Source: Bog-366 sp964501985 (lineage in GTDB: Bacteria > Acidobacteriota > Terriglobia > UBA7540). From it: a DNA stretch of 9,324 bases. This document shows positions 1 through 6,175 of this stretch, one piece after another (position 1 is the stretch's first letter; each line of letters begins with the position of its first letter). The translations under genes were made by a program, and so were the position numbers. The stretch covers positions 1 through 9,324 of the forward strand of contig CAZCVY010000266.1 of NCBI GenBank assembly GCA_964501985.1, given 5' to 3'. A model generated the notes under the pieces. That model saw only the letters and a program-made list of their open reading frames with translations. It searched no databases and was not told the DNA's origin.

Positions 1-81
1 GTCAATGCTGCGTGGGCAGGCGTTCTGCGGCATCACAATGCGCCGGATTCAGGTAATAAAATCCTGACAATTCAACTCAAA

Positions 82-85
82 GGAG
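82..85 (+). promoter_or_regulatory. Ribosome binding site of cysK
   Basis: AAAGGAG ends five bases before the ATG at 91. It decides the cysK start, because the reading frame is open further upstream to the window edge. Confidence 0.8.
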
Positions 86-90
86 AACTC

Positions 91-1047
91 ATGTCGAATT
101 TCTTTGCAGACAATGCCGCAAGTATCGGAAGGACCCCTCTCGTGCGATTGAACCGGTTGGCTTCGGGAAGTTCAGCCACAGTATTGGCCAAGATCGAAGG
201 CCGTGGGCCGGCTTACTCGGTGAAAGATCGTATTGGCGCCGCGATGGTCCTGGACGCCGAGCAGCGGGGCGTTTTAAAGCCCGGTGTGGAAATTATCGAG
301 CCGACAAGCGGCAATACCGGGATCGCCCTGGCCTTTGTGGCCGCGGCGCGCGGTTACAGCCTGACCCTCACGATGCCTGAAACCATGTCTCTTGAGCGCC
401 GGCGCATACTTGCGGCATTCGGCGCGAAGCTCGTATTAACGCCCGGACCGGAGGGCATGCCCGGCGCCATACGGCGGGCTACTGAGATCGCCCAATCCAA
501 TCCCGTCCACTACTTCCTTCCGCAACAGTTCGAGAATCCTGCGAACCCCGCCATCCATGAGAAAACCACCGGTCCCGAAATCTGGAATGATACCGACGGC
601 ACCATAGACGTGCTGGTTTCAGGCATCGGCACGGGCGGTACAATTACGGGTGTATCTCGGTTTATCAAGAACGCCAAACGCAAGAAGATCATCTCGGTGG
701 GAGTTGAGCCTTCGGCGAGCCCGGTTATCACTCAGCACCTTCAGGGATTGCCGTTGAAGCCCGCGCCACACAAAATTCAGGGCATTGGCGCTGGCATCAT
801 TCCAAAAACTCTCGACTTGTCGCTGGTCGACCGCGTCGAGCAAGTGTCAAACGATGAGGCGGTTGAATTCGCCCGGCGCCTGACTCGCGAGGAAGGCATT
901 CTGAGCGGCATCTCGTGCGGCGCTGCGACAGCCGCAGCCATCCGCCTCGCCAAGCAGCCGGAGTTTGCTGGCAAGACAATTGTTGTGATTTTGCCCGATT
1001 CCGGCGAGCGTTACATCTCCACGGTGCTGTTCGAGGGGATTGGATAA
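91..1047 (+). CDS. cysK: Cysteine synthase A (O-acetylserine sulfhydrylase)
   Basis: A cytoplasmic PLP enzyme that makes L-cysteine from O-acetylserine and sulfide, the last step of cysteine synthesis. The 318 residues align along nearly their whole length with my memory of E. coli CysK. The PLP lysine is K45 in YSVKDRIG, the substrate loop TSGNTG is at 72-77, the phosphate-binding loop GTGGT is at 180-184, and the C-terminal part carries GERYISTVLF. Position 276 is Cys in GISCGAA, where E. coli has Ser near the pyridine nitrogen; this is probably tolerated. The start is fixed by AAAGGAG five bases upstream and by the N-terminus matching CysK. The frame stays open upstream to the window edge, but that part shows no homology. 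The serine acetyltransferase gene follows 173 bp downstream, so the pair forms a pathway unit. The CysK type is favoured over CysM or cystathionine beta-synthase by length and by the GPEIW and QGIGAG segments. Confidence 0.97.
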   Translation: MSNFFADNAASIGRTPLVRLNRLASGSSATVLAKIEGRGPAYSVKDRIGAAMVLDAEQRGVLKPGVEIIEPTSGNTGIALAFVAAARGYSLTLTMPETMSLERRRILAAFGAKLVLTPGPEGMPGAIRRATEIAQSNPVHYFLPQQFENPANPAIHEKTTGPEIWNDTDGTIDVLVSGIGTGGTITGVSRFIKNAKRKKIISVGVEPSASPVITQHLQGLPLKPAPHKIQGIGAGIIPKTLDLSLVDRVEQVSNDEAVEFARRLTREEGILSGISCGAATAAAIRLAKQPEFAGKTIVVILPDSGERYISTVLFEGIG

Positions 1048-1049
1048 GA

Positions 1050-1172
1050 GGTGTCGGGTTCCGGGTGTCAGGTGTCAGCAAGCAGTGGAGGTATCATGTA
1101 TCAGGATTCAGAGGGGATCCGGGTATCGGGTGATGGGATTCCACCGGTGCTTGGAACTTCGAACAGGTATCA
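1050..1172 (+). repeat. Degenerate heptad repeat array between cysK and cysE
   Basis: The spacer after cysK is largely made of 7-base units close to GGTGTCA or GGTATCG. Four units run in phase at 1050-1077 (GGTGTCG, GGTTCCG, GGTGTCA, GGTGTCA), three at 1090-1110 (GGTATCA, TGTATCA, GGATTCA), four at 1115-1142 (GGATCCG, GGTATCG, GGTGATG, GGATTCC), and looser copies at 1146-1159 and 1166-1172. A unit in the opposite orientation, TGACACC, lies at 1200-1206 next to the cysE ribosome binding site. The same unit recurs at 2166-2236 and 9301-9324. No coding potential is evident. I infer a dispersed, family-wide intergenic repeat. Confidence 0.75.
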
Positions 1173-1211
1173 CTTGAGTATCTGGCTTTTACTGGCATCT
1201 GACACCCGGGA
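1059..1211 (+). promoter_or_regulatory. Long-range inverted repeat reaching the cysE ribosome binding site
   Basis: Bases 1059-1078 can pair without interruption with 1192-1211: 20 pairs, three of them G-U, around a perfect 11-bp core (CCGGGTGTCAG with CTGACACCCGG). The right arm overlaps the cysE Shine-Dalgarno GGGAGG at 1208-1213. In a cysK-cysE transcript this stem would partly cover the ribosome binding site. The loop is 113 bases, so formation would compete with local folds. The pairing is seen in the sequence; a regulatory role is inference. Confidence 0.4.
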
Positions 1212-1220
1212 GGTTCCAAA

Positions 1221-2159
1221 ATGAGCGCCGACGACATGAAATGCCTCGCGCAGGAATTTCGCGCGGACCTGGATGCGCAACTGGCCGGAGATGAGGGTAG
1301 CGAATTCAATCTGCCTACGCGTGAGGCGGTAGCGACTCTCTGCCGCCGATACCTGGAGATTCTCTTTCCCATCTACTACCTCTGCGGAGAACGCGAGGTG
1401 CCGGGCACGCTGGCTTGTCATCACTTGATCGAGATCCAAACGCTGCTCTCGAACCAGATCTGCCGCGCGGTGCGGTTCGAGTGCCGCCGCAGTGGTAAGC
1501 CCATTCCTTCGGACCTTGAGCATTATGCCGAGGAGACCCACAAGAGCTTGTTCACACAGTTGCCGGAACTCGCCCACCTCCTCTCGACAGATATCGACGC
1601 GGCCTACCACAACGACCCATCCGCGTCGAGCGTTGAGGAAATCCTGCTGGCTTACCCCTTCATCGAGCCCGTGACCGTGCAACGTCTTGCGCATCGCCTC
1701 TACCTTCTCGATGTACCCTTCATCCCCCGCATGATGACCGAAATTGCCCACAGCCATACGGGCATCGACGTCCACCCCGGAGCTTCCATTGGCGAATCTT
1801 TTTTCATCGATCACGGGACGGGCGTGGTCATCGGCGAGACCTCCATCATCGGAAACAAGGTGACGCTTTACCACGGCGTGACGCTGGGCGCATTCAATCC
1901 GCTGAGCAAGGATGAGGATGGCCAACTGCGCCGGGGGCAGGGAAATAAGCGACACCCGACCATCGAGGACCACGTCACCGTGTATCCCAACGCCACAATT
2001 TTGGGAGGCAATACTCATATTGGTCATCACAGCGTGATCGGCGGGAACGTATGGCTCACCCACTCCGTGGCCCCCTATAGCCGGGTGACCGTTAAAGATC
2101 CCGAGCTGTTCATTTTCAACGCTGGGGACCATGCATGGAGTCTTTACGATGGGATTTAG
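1221..2159 (+). CDS. cysE: Serine O-acetyltransferase
   Basis: Acetylates L-serine with acetyl-CoA to O-acetylserine, the substrate of the CysK encoded upstream. Residues 1-170 are mostly helical, as in the N-terminal domain of the family. From about 178 come left-handed beta-helix hexapeptide repeats (GIDVHPGASIG, GVVIGETSIIG, NATILGG, HHSVIGG). D197 and H198 (IDHGTG) and H245 (KRHPTI) match the catalytic and substrate-binding positions of E. coli CysE. The loop before KRHP is longer than in E. coli. At 312 residues it exceeds the 273 of E. coli CysE because of its N-terminal part. The protein ends in Tyr-Asp-Gly-Ile, like E. coli CysE, whose terminal Ile inserts into the CysK active site; this argues for complex formation with the neighbouring CysK. 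The start is supported by GGGAGG seven bases upstream. Confidence in the function is high. Confidence 0.95.
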   Translation: MSADDMKCLAQEFRADLDAQLAGDEGSEFNLPTREAVATLCRRYLEILFPIYYLCGEREVPGTLACHHLIEIQTLLSNQICRAVRFECRRSGKPIPSDLEHYAEETHKSLFTQLPELAHLLSTDIDAAYHNDPSASSVEEILLAYPFIEPVTVQRLAHRLYLLDVPFIPRMMTEIAHSHTGIDVHPGASIGESFFIDHGTGVVIGETSIIGNKVTLYHGVTLGAFNPLSKDEDGQLRRGQGNKRHPTIEDHVTVYPNATILGGNTHIGHHSVIGGNVWLTHSVAPYSRVTVKDPELFIFNAGDHAWSLYDGI

Positions 2160-2165
2160 TGAATA

Positions 2166-2236
2166 GGCGCCAGGTGCCGCGCGCCAGGTCTGAGGGGTTG
2201 GGGTTTCACTGACACCTCGCACCTGAGACCTGACAC
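2166..2236. repeat. Inverted heptad repeat pair between convergent genes
   Basis: Heptads of the GGTGTCA kind run at 2166-2193 (GGCGCCA, GGTGCCG, CGCGCCA, GGTCTGA). The opposite orientation follows at 2210-2236 (TGACACC, TCGCACC, TGAGACC, TGACAC). The arms can fold: CAGGTCT at 2185-2191 pairs with AGACCTG at 2226-2232, and GAGG-type pairs continue after one mismatch. It sits between the ends of cysE (plus) and the DoxX-like gene (minus), where a bidirectional terminator would be expected, but no T-run follows either arm. The repeat is clear; a terminator role is inference. Confidence 0.6.
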
Positions 2237-2248
2237 TTACCTTCCATC

Positions 2249-2563
2249 TCAGCGACGCGGCGTTAAAGTCAGACGCCTTACGGCAAGCGCCGCCCCCGCC
2301 AGCGCCAGCATGAATGCGGCAGGGCCCATGCCTTTGGCATCGCCGACACGAAGATGCGATATAACGGCGGCCACAAAGTAAAGAATGAGGCCGATCGCCG
2401 CAGCGATTCCCAGGGGCGGCCACCAGATTCCAACCAGCAGGCCTATCGCGCCAGCGAACTCACAAGCTGCCAGAAGGGGAAGGTAGTTCAACGGAATGCC
2501 GACCGTTTCGTGGATCACCTGCGTCGCACTTCCTTTTCCGGGATTCCTCAGGTAGAATTTCAC
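2249..2563 (-). CDS. DoxX-like membrane protein, short at the N-terminus
   Basis: A small inner-membrane protein of the DoxX-like group, whose biochemical role is mostly unknown. Three hydrophobic segments are visible at about 28-47, 50-70 and 80-97, with the family-style run EFAGAIGLLVG, then GLILYFVAAVISHLRVGD. Family members usually have about 115-130 residues and a first membrane segment before the part that starts here. In this 104-residue frame that segment is missing, and no other frame upstream encodes a hydrophobic stretch. The start is GTG with only a weak ribosome site. Two codons upstream stands TAA, directly preceded by an in-frame ATG (ATG-TAA-GAA-GTG). Either a shortened protein is made or the gene is a decaying remnant. 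It is divergent from the peroxiredoxin gene and convergent with cysE. Confidence 0.65.
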   Translation of the reverse strand: MKFYLRNPGKGSATQVIHETVGIPLNYLPLLAACEFAGAIGLLVGIWWPPLGIAAAIGLILYFVAAVISHLRVGDAKGMGPAAFMLALAGAALAVRRLTLTPRR

Positions 2564-2661
2564 TTCTTACATTAAGGTGATCACGAGACTTGAATGAATT
2601 CCGCACGTCCGCGCACACCGCAGGTGGGCCGCCAACTCGAAGCAGAACCTTGGAGGTTGAT

Positions 2662-3144
2662 ATGGCATTGAAAGCAGGGGATCCTGCCCCGGACTTCAAA
2701 CTCACCTGTGCAACTGGAGAGACGCAAGGGGAGTTTGAGCTTTCCGCTCACCGCGGCAAGAACGTCGTGCTGGCGTTCTATCCTCTCGATTTCACCCCGG
2801 TATGCCAAAGCGAGTTGGGGGCATTCCAGGCGGACCTGGCCAAGTTTAAGAATGCGGACACCGAGGTCGTGGGCATCTGCACGGACTCGGTCTTCGCCCA
2901 TATCGCGTTCCAGAAGCACTTGGGCGGCCTGAGTTTCCCTCTGGCTACTGACCGCTGGCCTTACGCGGAGGTGGGAACAGCTTACGGGGTTTTCCCTCCC
3001 ACCAAACACCCCATCCCCTTCATCAACGATCGGGCCGTCTTCATTGTCGATAGGGACGGGAAGATCGCCTGGTCGAAAATCTACGAACTGCGGGAACAAC
3101 CGGACAATGGAGAGATTCTGGCGGAGCTTAAAAAGCTCGCGTGA
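2662..3144 (+). CDS. Peroxiredoxin of the AhpC/TSA family (AhpE/Bcp-like)
   Basis: A thiol peroxidase that reduces hydrogen peroxide or organic hydroperoxides in the cytoplasm. The 160 residues show the thioredoxin-fold layout: GDPAPDF at 6-12, the peroxidatic motif P41-x3-T45-x2-C48, and R124 in the strand before VDRDGKI, the likely second active-site arginine. Other cysteines are C16 and C73; neither sits five residues after C48, where Bcp has its resolving cysteine, so a 1-Cys mechanism with an outside thiol is plausible. The ATG at 2662 is preferred to the longer frame from 2590, because GGAGGT lies four bases upstream and the family N-terminus begins here; the extra 24 residues look unlike any domain. 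The DinB-like gene follows after 50 bp and may be co-transcribed. Confidence 0.92.
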   Translation: MALKAGDPAPDFKLTCATGETQGEFELSAHRGKNVVLAFYPLDFTPVCQSELGAFQADLAKFKNADTEVVGICTDSVFAHIAFQKHLGGLSFPLATDRWPYAEVGTAYGVFPPTKHPIPFINDRAVFIVDRDGKIAWSKIYELREQPDNGEILAELKKLA

Positions 3145-3194
3145 CATAGAAACGCGGGGAAGGTTCTCAATCGTTCGTACTCAGTAGGGGCATC

Positions 3195-3680
3195 ATGGAC
3201 CTGAAGGACTTCTTTCTCATACAGAAAGAAAGTGAGCACCGGGGAACAATCTCGGTCTACGGGAAGATTCCGCGCGATCGCTTGGATTGGCGTCCGGCGG
3301 AGGGCATGCTTTCCTTGGGTCAGTTGGCGCGGCATGTATGGCGGTCGGAAGAGGGTGTTCGCCGAATTGCTCTTGATGGTGATTGGAGCTATTTCCAAAC
3401 GCGGATTCCGCTGGGCCTATTCGCGGTTTTGGGGGAAGTGAAATCTCTGGATGAAGAATTGGACGAAATCCGCCGCGTCCACCTGGATACGGTGCGCGCC
3501 GTGGAAGCGCTTCCACATGATCGGTGGGATGAGATTCGAGAGAACGCTGAGTTCCAGACACGGCGGCCCATCGGCGTCATGCTTTTCCGCATCATCGATC
3601 ACCATATCCACCACCGCGCACAAGCTGGTACTTATCTTCACATCCTCACCGGGGAACGCGCCAGCCCCTACGCCGTCTGA
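3195..3680 (+). CDS. DinB-fold protein, putative metal-dependent enzyme
   Basis: A 161-residue all-helical protein of the DinB/YfiT-like superfamily. Members are four-helix bundles that often bind a divalent metal with three histidines; some are thiol transferases acting with bacillithiol or similar thiols, and most have no known substrate. Here the likely ligands are H47 (LARHVWRSEE) and H136 and H140 in DHHIHHRAQ, matching the usual HxxxHRxQ pattern. The sequence before H47, LDWRPAEGMLSLGQLARHV, is typical of the family. The start follows TAGGGG at 3185-3190, four bases before the ATG. It lies 50 bp after the peroxiredoxin gene on the same strand, which fits a thiol or stress context, but this is only context. 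Substrate not predictable. Confidence 0.85.
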   Translation: MDLKDFFLIQKESEHRGTISVYGKIPRDRLDWRPAEGMLSLGQLARHVWRSEEGVRRIALDGDWSYFQTRIPLGLFAVLGEVKSLDEELDEIRRVHLDTVRAVEALPHDRWDEIRENAEFQTRRPIGVMLFRIIDHHIHHRAQAGTYLHILTGERASPYAV

Positions 3681-3757
3681 TCCATTCTCTTACCTCTGGA
3701 ACCTGCGCTCGTGTGCCGGTATGATGTCACCGAACCAAGCGGGGGAGGTGACAACCC

Positions 3758-4705
3758 ATGCGCCACGTTATGCTGGGATTGCTGCTCCTGGCGATTGCCA
3801 TCCCGACGGCTTTCGCGGATCGAGAAGCGGCGAAGGCCAGCTTTCAGCAAGGCAACGCGTTGTTCGAGCAGAATCGGTTTGCCGACGCCTCGGCTGCATA
3901 CGGTCAGGCCATTGCGCAAGACGCACAATACTTTGAGGCCTATTACGACCGCGCTCTGGCAGATGAGATGGTTGACCGGAGGAAGGCCATCGAGGATTGG
4001 CGGCAGTTCGCTGACCTCGCCGCCAACGCCTCGGAGTTCAAGTTTCAGGTGGCTCAGGCCAATGCCAGAATCCAGATCCTGACCATGCTGCCGGCCTACC
4101 CAGACGGCTTACAGCCCTCGCGCTACGTTGCGTCCGCTTCGGACTACTACGCGGAGATCTCGGAAAGCTCGGAATCCCGCAAATGGAACTCGTTTCCCAT
4201 CAGGGTCTCGATTGGAAGTGTTCCTGTTGCCAATTGGGCGCAAGGAACCCGAGAGGCTTTCGGCATATGGAAACAGCTATTCCCTTTGGAACTGGCCGCG
4301 GAAGCCGAGGAAGCGGATATCCGCTTCAACTGGGAAGCGGACACGGACATCGAGAACGCTGCGGGCGAAGAAAAGGACTGGGTGCAGTTTCGCCGCGTTG
4401 GAGACGAGCTGACCGGGCGACGCGTGGCCTTTATCTCCGTCGATCTGTCTCGGCGATGGTCCAAGGATGAGATGCGTGCCATCGTGCTGCACGAAATGGG
4501 GCACGCCCTGGGAATCCAAGGCCATAGCGATTCAAAGGGAGACATCATGTATTGGCAGGTGCAGGAGAAGAACCGCCGCGTCTACGTCCCGGGCATTCCA
4601 TACCCATTTGATTGGAAATCTCTCGTCAGCAAACCCAGTCAGCGGGATCTGAATACCTTGATTCGCCTCTATAACACCCCTGGCGCCGTTGTTCTTCTGA
4701 AGTGA
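3758..4705 (+). CDS. Secreted TPR-containing matrixin-like zinc metalloprotease
   Basis: Probably an exported zinc peptidase. Residues 1-20 form a Sec signal peptide with a hydrophobic core and an AFA|D cleavage site at 20/21. Residues 27-60 resemble one to two tetratricopeptide units (QGNALFEQNRFADASAAYGQAIAQD). From about 144 begins a metzincin-like domain: IRVSIGSVP, an AFGIWKQ helix, ADIRFNW, then HEMGHALGIQGH with zinc ligands H245, H249 and H256 and the general base E246. The Met-turn follows at M264 (GDIMYW), only eight residues after the third histidine. The C-terminal SQRDLNTLIRLYNTP is typical of bacterial matrixins. A cysteine-switch prodomain is not visible. The start is set by GGAGGTGA seven bases upstream of the ATG and by the signal peptide. 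Substrate unknown; the TPR part may bind a partner. Neighbours give no clear pathway. Confidence 0.87.
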   Translation: MRHVMLGLLLLAIAIPTAFADREAAKASFQQGNALFEQNRFADASAAYGQAIAQDAQYFEAYYDRALADEMVDRRKAIEDWRQFADLAANASEFKFQVAQANARIQILTMLPAYPDGLQPSRYVASASDYYAEISESSESRKWNSFPIRVSIGSVPVANWAQGTREAFGIWKQLFPLELAAEAEEADIRFNWEADTDIENAAGEEKDWVQFRRVGDELTGRRVAFISVDLSRRWSKDEMRAIVLHEMGHALGIQGHSDSKGDIMYWQVQEKNRRVYVPGIPYPFDWKSLVSKPSQRDLNTLIRLYNTPGAVVLLK

Positions 4706-4846
4706 TTGGGAGACCGCCGTTCCGCTGAATGGATGTATTCTCCTACGCGCAGCATTCCGGCAAAAGGTATAGTAAAGGGCAAGGCGACAAAGGACGCAGT
4801 CAACCTGCGCAAACTGATTAGAACGGAGGCAGAGGATCATCGAGCT

Positions 4847-5689
4847 ATGAGAGTTGCGATCACGGGTGCGGCAGGATTGTTCGGACATGGGTTGGTCGAA
4901 GCGTTCTCCTCGCGTCATGAGGTCTTCCCCTTGACGCGCGCGGAGGCAGACATTACCGATGCAGAGAACGTCCGCGCGGCTTTGGAACGAATTCGGCCGG
5001 ACTTGGTCGTGCATTCCGCCGCCATTCCCGACATCGACCTCTGCGCGGCCGATCCCGCCAAGGCCGTGCGAGTGAATTACCAAGGCACGTGCAACGTCGT
5101 CGAGGCTGCGCGTTCATTGGGCGCGGGCCTCGCCCACATATCCACGGATGCGGTGTTCGATGGACGAAAGACGACCCCCTATGTGGAGACGGATCCCACC
5201 GGCCCCATCACGGTGTACGGTCAAACTAAGTTGCAAGCCGAGCAGGCAGTGGAAACTCTCAGTCGTCACTGGACCTTTCGGGTGTCGGTGCTGTTCGGAC
5301 CGGGGAAGATCAACTTTGTGGATAAGGGCTTGCGGAAGATCGCGGCGGGCGAGGAGTATAAGGTCGCAAGCGATCAGTTGGGTTGCGCCACCCACACCGT
5401 GGATGCCGGCATGAAGATCATGGAGGTCGTGGAATCCGGCCCGTGCGGCCTCTACCACCTGGCCAATCAGGGCGAGTGTACACGATTCGAGTTGGCACGC
5501 ATGGCTGCGGAGCTTGCAGGGCTTGACCCGGCAAAGGTCATTGGTGTGCCCGACGCTCAGATGCAGCGGCGAGCTCCTCGATTGAAGTACTCGGTGATGG
5601 CCATGGAAGCCTTGCGGCGTGGGGGCTTTGCGCTTCCCCGGCCGTGGCAGGAAGCTTTGGCTGACTATGTCAGTTCATTGAGCAGATGA
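4847..5689 (+). CDS. RmlD-like sugar-nucleotide reductase (SDR superfamily)
   Basis: An extended short-chain dehydrogenase close to dTDP-4-dehydrorhamnose reductase, which makes dTDP-L-rhamnose with NAD(P)H. The ATG at 4847 gives 280 residues starting MRVAITGAAGLFG, so the dinucleotide motif G7-x2-G10-x2-G13 lies where the family has it; the in-frame extension back to 4706 adds 47 residues without homology. The catalytic set is visible: S99/T100-D101 (HISTDAVFDG), Y124 and K128 (YGQTK). HSAAIPDIDLCAADPAKAVRVNYQGT and the C-terminal ALRRGGFALPRPWQEALADYV are typical of RmlD relatives. RmlA, B and C genes are absent nearby, so the substrate is open; MAT2B-like members of the family are not enzymes of this pathway. 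Its last 15 bases overlap the end of the receiver gene on the other strand. Confidence 0.88.
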   Translation: MRVAITGAAGLFGHGLVEAFSSRHEVFPLTRAEADITDAENVRAALERIRPDLVVHSAAIPDIDLCAADPAKAVRVNYQGTCNVVEAARSLGAGLAHISTDAVFDGRKTTPYVETDPTGPITVYGQTKLQAEQAVETLSRHWTFRVSVLFGPGKINFVDKGLRKIAAGEEYKVASDQLGCATHTVDAGMKIMEVVESGPCGLYHLANQGECTRFELARMAAELAGLDPAKVIGVPDAQMQRRAPRLKYSVMAMEALRRGGFALPRPWQEALADYVSSLSR

Positions 5690-6088
5690 GTCCGCGGGCG
5701 ATGGCGTGAAGCTGAGCACGGCGCGCATGCGGCTCCAGAGGTCCGATGTCACACGGCTGCGCGAAACGTACGGCACGGAGAACTTCTCAAGCATCTCGAG
5801 GGTGTTAGGGTCAGAGACTTCTCCGGTAATTACCAGGACGCGCCCCAGCAAACTTGGCCGAAGTTGAGTAATGGCGGAAACCATTTGGTCAGGAGGCATA
5901 TGGGAGGAGCGAAGGTCGAGCAGGACGGCGTCAAAGCGATCCTGTTGAATCATCGCCAGCGCGTGTTGAGAGTCGCTTGCCACATCGCCGTCACACCCGA
6001 GCCCTGCCAGAAGGACATAGATGACATTCCTGATGGAGGGTTCATCTTCGATGACCAAAACCTTTCGACGACGAGCAACAGAGGCCAC
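5675..6088 (-). CDS. Single-domain response regulator (CheY-like receiver)
   Basis: A stand-alone receiver domain of 137 residues with no output domain. The acidic pair E14-D15 (VLVIEDEPSIRN), the phospho-acceptor D58 (VLLDLRSS) and T88 (VITGE) fall almost exactly on the CheY numbers D13, D57 and T87. The invariant lysine (CheY K109) is replaced by Arg at 110 and the following Pro by Ser (PYVSRSR). DLRSSHMP has three residues between Arg and Met-Pro instead of the usual one, so the loop after the acceptor is longer. The frame is open up to a TTG at 6199, but a strong promoter points to transcription from about 6169, which excludes that start. GTG at 6088 has GGGAG eight bases upstream and gives a normal receiver length. 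No sensor kinase lies in the window. It may pass on or modulate a signal by binding. Confidence 0.85.
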   Translation of the reverse strand: MASVARRRKVLVIEDEPSIRNVIYVLLAGLGCDGDVASDSQHALAMIQQDRFDAVLLDLRSSHMPPDQMVSAITQLRPSLLGRVLVITGEVSDPNTLEMLEKFSVPYVSRSRVTSDLWSRMRAVLSFTPSPADSSAQ

Positions 6089-6147
6089 GGCAATCGCTCC
6101 CGATACAACGGGCTCAGTGGAGTCTTCTGATGATTCACGACTCAAAT

Positions 6148-6166
6148 TTGCCGACGTAGTCGGCAA
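6148..6166. promoter_or_regulatory. Perfect palindrome downstream of the receiver promoter
   Basis: TTGCCGAC-GTA-GTCGGCAA has perfect 8-base arms around three bases. It begins within about three bases of the predicted transcription start of the receiver gene. It could be a repressor operator at the start site or a hairpin at the 5' end of the mRNA. I do not recognise it as the site of a known regulator. Confidence 0.5.
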
Positions 6167-6175
6167 CTGTAAGCT

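Noticed and set aside
1..90. Reading frame open from the window edge into cysK
   Set aside because: The CysK N-terminus begins exactly at 91 after a strong ribosome site; the upstream codons show no homology and may simply be spacer.
1050..1172. Heptad array considered as a CRISPR array
   Set aside because: Units are seven bases, tandem and degenerate, without spacers of constant length and without cas genes.
1170..2423. Long minus-strand open frame of 417 codons opposite cysE
   Set aside because: It covers the well-supported cysE gene in antisense, has no recognisable domain, and is explained by codon bias in GC-rich DNA.
2553..2558. TAGAAT as a -10 box for the peroxiredoxin gene
   Set aside because: It lies inside the DoxX-like frame and the -35 region (TTCCTT) fits poorly.
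3124..3138. GAGCTT-AAA-AAGCTC hairpin at the end of the peroxiredoxin gene
   Set aside because: It lies inside the coding sequence, has no T-run behind it, and encodes the normal C-terminal EL-KKL residues.
3720..3725. TATGAT as a -10 box upstream of the protease gene
   Set aside because: The hexamer 17 bases upstream (TGGAAC) matches the -35 consensus at only three positions, so it is not convincing.
4768..4773. TATAGT as a -10 box upstream of the RmlD-like gene
   Set aside because: No acceptable -35 element stands at 16-18 bases upstream.
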